Shown here in pieces: positions 57,150 to 64,000 of a stretch of 64,000 nt of DNA. Each line of letters starts with the position of its first letter. Positions within the stretch are counted from its first letter, which is position 1. Source of the stretch: Halesus radiatus (lineage: Eukaryota; Arthropoda; Insecta; Trichoptera; Limnephilidae); contig JAHDVE020007877.1 of NCBI GenBank assembly GCA_022606495.2, forward strand, positions 62,001-126,000. The letters run 5' to 3'. The position numbers and the translations under genes are program-made. The notes under the pieces were generated by a model, which saw only the letters and a list, made by a program, of their open reading frames with translations, ran no database searches and had not been told where the DNA came from.

Positions 57150-58690
57150 GTATTAGTAATTCGCTGTAATTAGCAGAAAGTAAATGTTATTCACCGTAAT
57201 TCGGCGTCATTTAGCGTAAATCATGGGATTTAACCGTAATTCGCCGTAATTTACCGGAATTCACCGTAGTTCTCTGTCAGAAACCATAAGTGTCTGTAAT
57301 TCACTGTAATTCATAGTAAATCATCGTATTTCACCGTAATTTATCGTAATTCAATGTTATCCACCGTAATTCAGCGTAATTTACGGTCAACCACCGGAAT
57401 TGACCAAAATTTGCCATAATTCATCAAATTTACTGTAATTGTCAGAAATTCACGGTAATTCACAGTAATTTACAGTAATTAACCGTAATTTAACGTAATT
57501 CACCATTATTCACCATAATTCTCCATAATTAATAATAATTTAATAAAGTTCATTTGAATTCCCGGTACATAACCGTAAATTACCATAAATCAACGTAATG
57601 CAACAGCAATGTGTAACCCAGTAATTTGCAGATATACCATAAAAATCCAACGTTTCGTACCGATATTTTGTTGTAAAACAAAATAAATTTAGCGTTATTC
57701 ACCTATTTCACCGTAATTCAGCCTATATCATCGTATTCCACCGTAATTCACTGTAAGTGGCAGTAATTAAATGTTATTCACCGTAAGTTGGCGTAATTTA
57801 GCAGTAACCATAATTGCTTGTAATTCACTATTATTCATATTAAATCATCGTATTTCACCGTAATTTATCGTAATTCAATGTTATTCACCGTAAACCATCG
57901 TAATTTACGGTCAACCACCGAAATTGACCGTAATTCGCAATAATTTATCAAATTTACTGTAATACTCCGTAATTCACAGTACATTACCGTAATTCACTGT
58001 AATATGGTGTATATTGTAATATTCACCGTAATTCACCGTAATTAATAATTATTTAATTAAGTTTATGTGAATTCCCGGCATATAACCGTAGATTACCATA
58101 AATCAACGAAATTTTAACAATATTTAACCCTGTAATTTGTAGATAGATATACCATAAAAATCCAATGCTTTGTAAAGATATTTTGTTGTAAAACAAAATA
58201 AATTCGGCGTTATTCACCGTATTTCACCGTAATTCACTGTAATTCGCAGTGATTAAATGTTATTCACCGTAATTCGGCGTAATTTACCGTAAATCATGGG
58301 ATTTGACCGTAATTCGCCTTCATTCAAATTTACTGTAATTCACCGTATTTTACCGGAATTCACCGTAGTTCACTGTCAGTAACCATAATTGCCTGTAATT
58401 CACTATTATTCATATTAAATCATCGTATTTCACCGTAATTTATCGTAATTCAATGTTATTCACCGTAATTCAGCGTAATTTACGGTCAACCACCGGAATT
58501 GACCGTAATTCGCCATGATTCATCAAATTTACTACAATTCTCCGTAATTCTTGGTAATTTACCGTAATATAACGTAATTCACCATTATTCACCGTAATTC
58601 ACCGTAATTAATACTAATTTAACAAAGCTCATGTGATTTCCCGGTACATATACGAAAATTACCATAAATCAACGTTATTTTAACAATCTG
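57150..58690. repeat. CACCGTAATT satellite with ~0.55 kb higher-order units
   Basis: Built of 10-12 bp monomers around TTCACCGTAA and TTCGCCGTAA. Three higher-order copies are visible from the marker TTTACGGTCAACCACC at about 57380, 57905 and 58480, and from the block ATACCATAAAAATCCAA...TTTTGTTGTAAAACAAAATA at ~57635 and ~58150. The third unit is cut by a SINE remnant at 58690. Confidence 0.9.
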
Positions 58691-58692
58691 TA

Positions 58693-58815
58693 AGGTAGAG
58701 GTCCTGGGTTCGAGTCCCAGATGCCACTGACATCTTTTTAATTTCTCTTGTTTTTTCGGTTTCGTGGTTCATTTGGGATGTGTTAATATTATCTTCTTCA
58801 ATGATTAAATATTAC
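58693..58815 (+). mobile_element. SINE, 5'-truncated copy
   Basis: GGTAGAGGTCCTGGGTTCGA then GTCCCAGATGCCACTGA (tRNA T arm, box B) and the tail TTTTTTCGGTTTCGTGGTTC, ATTTGGGATGTGTTAATATT. It is shared with 59130-59250. It abuts the satellite. Confidence 0.7.
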
Positions 58816-59082
58816 AATGAGGTTTACAAACTTCAATAAGTTAAAAAAAAAAAAATTGAATATTTCTTTCCAGACTTGTGAAATAAGTCAATATATGTCT
58901 CATATAAATAAAAAATCGGGTAGGTATATCCGAGACTCTATTCCGATTGCAATTGAGTTCGGGATAAAACTTTGCAATCATCATAAGGATAGAAGCCAAT
59001 AATATGGGATTTATAAAAATGGAGGATTATATTAACAAGTCTTGAACTTGAAGTATGATATCGGTGTAAATGGCGTAAATTG

Positions 59083-59262
59083 AACTGGTCTCATTAGTTT
59101 AGTTGGTTAAGCGGTTACCCCGGATAGGTAGAGGTCGTGGGTTCGAATCCGAGATGCGACTGAAATCTTTTTAATTTCTGTTGTTTTTTCGGTTTCGTGG
59201 TTCATTTGGGATGTGTTAATATTATATTGTTCGATGATTAAATACTTAAACTTGTATTTATA
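59083..59262 (+). mobile_element. tRNA-derived SINE, full-length copy
   Basis: tRNA-like head with box A (TTAGTTTAGTTGGTTAAGCG) and box B (GGTTCGAATCC), followed by a ~100 bp body ending GATGTGTTAATATTAT...GATGATTAAATA. Two copies (with 58693) define the family. Confidence 0.7.
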
Positions 59263-59264
59263 AT

Positions 59265-61480
59265 GTAAATAATTGATTCATTGTTATTATACTTTAATAT
59301 TTCTGAAGTAACTCCATCAAATCCAGTGCTGATACTCCATTTAGAATTTAGACCATTATTAATATATTAGATATCAATTATTGTTACAGGTTCAAATGAA
59401 CACAGGTTAGTTTGTTTTGTGGGATAATTTTTAAAATTATTATTTTATAATGTTTGTCAATTTGTTTTGCCAAATTTTGGCCAACATTGGCAAAATAATG
59501 ATTTTTTTCACATTTTTCCATCTTAAAAGCAGCGTATTTGGAAATTTTTTGGAAATATATTGATTAGATAAGATTATTTTTTCTTTATTACTTATTTCGC
59601 TTATGTTTACCAGATATCTTTTACAATTTCGTTAGGGAAACATTTTGTTTTTTCAAAGGATTTTTTTAGTAAAGCGGTGTAATTCTTATTTTTCCTTATA
59701 GACACGACTAGGCCGAGTGAAATCCATGGTTATTTTTTTTTTAATATCGCTCTAATTCTTATCATTGAGCCTTGTGATGTGATTGCTAAGGATTTTATCG
59801 AAGTTAGTTGCGCATGTTTCTACACATGAAGATTGTATCACTGGCAGCCATTGTTCAAGTCACTTTAATACTTACTTTAGTATGATTTAATTTTTGTTTA
59901 ATGAAGCTCTTGTGTTGTGAACTTGTATTATTTTTACCAAAACATATATTTTTAATGAATGTATAAGCATCCACGATCGTCTATTACATGGTTTTATTTG
60001 ATTTTAATTATGATCGTTCGAAACTAGTCAGTTTCTTCACTATTTCACCATATATTATTTGGACAATACACGAAGGGCGCTGCTCTGGTATTCCAGTTTT
60101 TATTTTGTTATTATTTTCGTTACAAACATCAACGTTAAAATCGTCTGTTACGTTCAATTTGCTTTTGCATTTGGATAAAACGATATTTGTAAGTTCATTA
60201 GTGAAAATGTGTTAATTTGATCCATGGGTTTGGTATATATCGATAATATTTAATATTATTTTGTTATGGCAGTTAAGGTTCTTCTTTGATCGAGATATTA
60301 GAATAATTGCCTGATTATGACAAAGATACTTGGACAGATTTAAAAAAAATTATAATTGTCACATACATAGCAGGACATTTATTAAGAGGCTTCTTCGGTG
60401 AATTTTCAAAAAAACTTTAAGGGCGAGGGGGACGTCGGAGGGGGATTGTTTATTAATTCGAAATGATGATAATAATAATAAACGTTTATTCCGGTTTGTG
60501 GGTAGGTTAGTGCAGTCACACACATTCCATACAAAATATACAAAATATGTACAAAAGTTTACAAAATAATATAATAATACGATAGTAGGTGAATGATACA
60601 TTATACATAAAACAAAAATTTTAATTTAAAAAAGTATGTATTTTAAAAAATAAAGCATTTAAATTGTGAGGGGCCAATATCTTTCTCCCGTATACGTCGA
60701 TGCTGGAGGCTGGACTGAGGCGGGCCTCCATGATGAGGATATTCCCGGGGGTGTTTATTCGTTCCCTCATTCTTTTTTTTCTTTGATTTTACGGATTCTT
60801 TCGTAATCCTCTAACTAGCTGGGGCTTATAGCAATACCCCTCATTTTACTAACTAACTAGTACTGCGGCACTTTGGCCTTATTACTATCACCATCTGATG
60901 GTTGTATTTGCTTGACTGAGTTTAATTTTACATTTCATGAGTTTTTAGGGAAAGGATCTTCTGGATAAAAAACCGTAAACAAAGAAAAGGAGAAAAGGCA
61001 AACATTCAGTTCTGAACTATTTACTTTTGTTTGATTATTTACTTTACTGATGTTAAATAGTTCATTCGTAGGCTGCGTTCTCAGGAACCTGCTACCCTAG
61101 TCCGGTGGAAAAAAAGCTTATTTCATTCATAGGCTACATCCTCTCTCGATTTGTTGTCCAAAATTCCTAACGGAAAAATAGGGAAAGAGGGTTAGTGCCT
61201 AACGGTCGATGGATTTTTGTTGTTTTTATCCGTCGTCCGATTCCTCTTCGCTGTCGATATCATTCTCATGGAACTTTAGAATCATGTGTTTGACATCTTG
61301 TGAATGTAGTGGAACGGTAGATCGTCTGGTAAGTTATATGCGCCGAGTTATCGCACGAGTCGATTATCCCGGTTTAGAGTGTTGTAAAATCTTGTGGTGA
61401 TTTTGTGTGCGTATTGTTGTAGTGTAGGAATTTCTTTTTGTTGATGTAGGTGTTTGAGGTTTGTGTAATTTGGTGAGTTA
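59265..61480. other. No gene recognised
   Basis: AT-rich, short ORFs only. A GC-richer patch at 60700-60760 and a LINE-tail-like AATAATAATAAACG at 60470 are the only landmarks. Confidence 0.35.
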
Positions 61481-61490
61481 TATGTGATTT

Positions 61491-61760
61491 TTATGCATTT
61501 GTTTTGGAGTGTTTGAATTTTATTGTAGGTGGAATTTGATACACCGAGATTGAATATGTAAGAACTGGTCGTATTTGGCTCTGATATAAGAGAAGTTCCC
61601 TCATTCTAACCATCCTGGATCTTATAAGGGCTGCAAAACCGGAAACTCGCCTCTCCCTGAACATATTGGAAGCGCTGCAGTGTCCGGGGAGGTGAAACAT
61701 TATGCGGAAGGCGTTATTGTACTGTACACGGAGTCTTTCCATACTACTCTTTTACGTTTT
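61491..61760 (-). mobile_element. LINE fragment (fourth family), minus copy
   Basis: The minus strand gives MERLRVQYNNAFRIMFHLPG then HCSASNMFRERRVSGFAALI and RSRM, matching the segment at 39090-39220 (VQYNNSYRMLFGL; CSATEMFVEGRIPGFRAL). It continues into unrelated residues. Confidence 0.65.
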
Positions 61761-62246
61761 TACCAGAGTTCGCACATGTACAACGTTGCGCAGAAGGCAA
61801 GGAAGATATGATAAATGTGATAAAGATAATATTTTTATAAAGAAAAATATTTATTACATATATTTTTTTAATTTACATAGGCTTAGAGCATTTATCAAAA
61901 TCAAACCAGAAATATGTTTTAGAATTTTTTTTATAATCTTGAATTTCCTCAAGGTCATACTTGGAAAGTAATATTAATATTATTAGGATTATTTCGAATG
62001 AATAAATGACCCCCCTGCGATGTCCCTCTCCCCCAGAAGAAGAAACGTAAGAATTACCATAGTGACAGCAGAAGATAATCATTCGTAGGTCCACGATTTA
62101 TTGAAAACACGTGTGAAGCACTATTTTTTTGCAGTGTTGTTACGGCCATAGGGGTTTAGAAATTTACACAAAAACCATCAAATATTGACATAACATATTA
62201 TGTATAACATATTCCACTTAACCATGTTAAACTTTGACATTTCCAG

Positions 62247-62285
62247 AAATTAACATGGGCTCTTCTGGAAATAAATCAACTCCGG
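62247..62285 (+). CDS. Candidate upstream exon of the ZZ gene
   Basis: A 39-nt exon with gacatttccag acceptor and GG|gtaagt donor. Its phase matches the ZZ exon (G|AC, Asp). It may hold the start codon or be an internal exon. Confidence 0.5.
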
Positions 62286-63607
62286 GTAAGTTTTTACAGA
62301 GTCTACTGTATTTGTTGTTTGTTTGTTTGTTTGTTTGTTTGTTTGTTTGTTTGTTTGTTTGTTTGTTTGTTGTTTGTTTGTTTGTTTGTTTGTTTGTTTG
62401 TTTGTCTGTTTGTTTGTTTGTTTGTTTGTTTGTTTGTTTGTTTGTTTGTTTGTTTGTTTGTTTGTTTGTTTGTTTGTTTGTTTGTTTGTTTGTTTGTTTG
62501 TTTGTTTGTTTGTTTGTTTGTTTGTTTGTTTGTTTGTTTGTTTGTTTGTTTGTTTTTGTTTGTTTTTTTGTTTGTTTGTTGTTTGTTTGTTTGTTTGTTT
62601 GTTTGTTTGTTTGTTTGTTTGTTTGTTTGTTTGTTTGTTTGTTTGTTTGTTTGTTTGTTTGTTTGTTTGTTTGTTTGTTTGTTTGTTTGTTTGTTTGTTT
62701 GTTTGTTTGTTTGTTTGTTTGTTTGTTTGTTTGTTTGTTTGTTTGTTTGTTTGTTTGTTTGTTTGTTTGTTTGTTTGTTTGTTTGTTTGTTTGTTTGTTT
62801 GTTTGTTTGTTTGTTTGTTTGTTTGTTTGTTTGTTTGTATTTGTTTGTTTGTTTGTTTGTTTGGTTGTTTGTTTATTTGTTTGTTTGTTTGTTTGTTTTT
62901 TTGTTTGTTTGTTTGTTTGTTTGTTTGTTTGTTTGTTTGTTGATGTTGTTTTTTTGAAATAAAAAAAAAATAATTTTGTAAAATTCCGTGACAATGAGGC
63001 ATTTTTTCAGAATAATTCGCCTTGTCTAGATACACTTGGTCGATGGGGTTCGTTCTTTTGTATGACTTGTTGCTGCCCTGGCGTACCATGCAAAATAGTT
63101 AAGAATTAAATAATATAAATTATGTTAACAAAAAATTATCTTAGCACAACATCAGCGACAGGGTTTGAACGCTCGCTGATGGGGCAGCCCAGGTCAGTCG
63201 TGAGCCCAGGGTTTGAACCCCCGTACTAGAGTGCCCCGGGTAGCGGTAGTCGGTATGTCAGTTACCAACATTTACATGGTGTAGTTTGTATAGCTTTACG
63301 CAGGTTAGTATAGTGTTTTAGTACCTAAAGCTTCATAATAGTCTTCTCGTGTTACAATTTTTTAAAATGTATTTAAGAAATGTATATATTCATCATACTA
63401 AATTATGCAAATTAATTTTTCAGACAAATTTCATTACGGAGTCAGGTGTGATCATTGTGATTGTTCTCCCATATCGGGATCACGATATAAATGTACCGTT
63501 TGTGACGACTACGATCTCTGCAGTGATTGTTACATTGACGGAAAGCACCTCATCCACCACCCTTTTATAAGATTCAAATATGATGTGAGGCGTTTTCCGG
63601 ATAACGG
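62247..63607 (+). CDS. ZZ-type zinc finger protein, partial gene (two exons)
   Basis: Candidate exon 62247-62285 follows ttccag, contains ATGGGCTCTTCTGGA at 62255 and ends CCGG|gtaagt. Exon 63424-63607 follows atttttcag and ends AACGG|gttagt. Joined in phase 1 they read MGSSGNKSTPDKFHYGVRCD, then HCDCSPISGSRYKCTVCDDY and DLCSDCYIDGKHLIHHPFIR. The C-x2-C, C-x2-C, C-x2-C and H-x3-H pattern (GVRCDHC, RYKCTVC, YDLCSDC, HLIHH) is a complete ZZ zinc finger. ZZ domains occur in p62/Ref(2)P, KCMF1, dystrophin-type and other proteins and bind N-degrons or histone tails. Which family this is cannot be told from these ~75 residues. The gene continues beyond the window. Confidence 0.65.
62311..62941. repeat. 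(TTTG)n microsatellite, about 630 bp
   Basis: About 155 copies of TTTG with a few interruptions (for example TCTG at 62404, TTTTTGTT at 62553-62567, TATTTG at 62838). The open frames on both strands (FVCL or KQTN repeats) are products of the repeat and are not genes. It lies in the intron of the ZZ gene. Confidence 0.98.
63424..63607 (+). CDS. ZZ zinc-finger exon
   Basis: A 184-nt exon carrying the entire ZZ motif from GVRCDHC to the His pair, then FIRFKYDVRRFPDN. A good acceptor (taatttttcag) and a gttagt donor bound it. Confidence 0.72.
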
Positions 63608-64000
63608 GTTAGTTCAACATGAATGTATTTTAAGTGCCGTAGCAATCTATGTAGGTTATGTATTATATAAAAACTGGTGTATCATCATGCTTTATTTTAC
63701 TTGTTATGTTGACGTTTGCACTTTGTCTTGCTAAATAGACTATTTACTTAAGGATCCAAAATCCGAATTTCTACGGACATTCCGCATACTTTCGGTCGAC
63801 AGTGCATAAATTTATTAAAGCGACTTAAAACTAAGATTTTTTCATTCAAATTATAATGTCTAGTCATAAAGAGATTGTTTCGGTAATAAAATATCTCACC
63901 TCATTACAAAAATCCCGTTTCCATCTTATTGATCATTTTAATGTTCAACGTAATAACTGTTCTACTTAATCAAAATAGTTTAGAAAAAAATCAGCTCATT
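63608..64000. other. Intron or flank downstream of the ZZ exon
   Basis: AT-rich with no second coding exon recognised before the window ends. Confidence 0.4.

Noticed and set aside
62227..63089. Long ORFs on both strands made of FVCL or KQTN repeats
   Set aside because: They are translations of a TTTG microsatellite. A tetranucleotide repeat without stop codons is open in several frames and has no gene features.
63160..63240. Two tRNA box-B-like words (GGTTTGAACG, GGTTTGAACCC) suggesting tRNA genes
   Set aside because: No D arm or anticodon arm with proper spacing on either strand. At most tRNA-derived debris.

Overview
The window looks like an AT-rich, intron-rich and very repeat-dense arthropod genome, most probably an insect. 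The evidence is spliceosomal introns with gtaagt/ttncag signals, mariner-type DNA transposons, several APE-type LINE families, Penelope-like and hAT remnants, tRNA-derived SINEs, and two host genes that read as insect orthologues. The species cannot be named from the sequence alone. Only about 3.5 kb of the 64 kb is convincing host coding sequence.

Host genes, left to right. (1) 480-3069 (+): the last two coding exons of a gene whose C-terminus resembles abnormal spindle (asp/ASPM), with an AATAAA signal just after the stop. (2) 12672-23003 (-): a complete seven-exon, 403-residue hnRNP F/H-type splicing factor (glorund-like) with three quasi-RRMs and a Gly/Asn-rich tail; all exon phases agree. 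It is tail-to-tail with gene 1. (3) 30879-31832 (+): a 317-residue protein with pipsqueak-type and CENP-B-type DNA-binding domains of pogo/Tigger origin but no DDE catalytic domain, followed by a polyadenylation signal. (4) 40966-42067 (+): a small four-exon gene with two duplicated KEN-box exons; its first exon is out of phase by one base at a GGG run. (5) 62247-63607 (+): two exons of a ZZ-zinc-finger protein, separated by an intron holding a ~630 bp TTTG microsatellite.

The rest is mostly repeats. LINE family A (33890-38370; 3' ends at 1-400 and 48640-48915) has a conserved 3' hairpin and a tandem-repeat 3' UTR. LINE family B (52300-55870; fragments at 4410-5160 and 33490-33720; a 5'UTR-3'UTR mini-element at 44936-45295) is dead: its reverse-transcriptase YADD reads YADA and it carries frameshifts. 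There are also CR1/L2-like, RTE-like and other LINE pieces, Penelope-like GIY-YIG remnants, two internally deleted mariners, a hAT pseudogene, a probable solo LTR, MITE/foldback elements inside hnRNP introns, SINEs and several satellites.

The most unusual object is at 34250-35153. It is a ~0.9 kb palindromic insertion inside the endonuclease domain of LINE A, flanked by an 11-bp target duplication. It carries two divergently oriented tRNA-like sequences whose anticodon stems differ by a compensatory base-pair change. Frameshifts at G homopolymers recur in the window, so some apparent breaks may be base-calling errors rather than real lesions.
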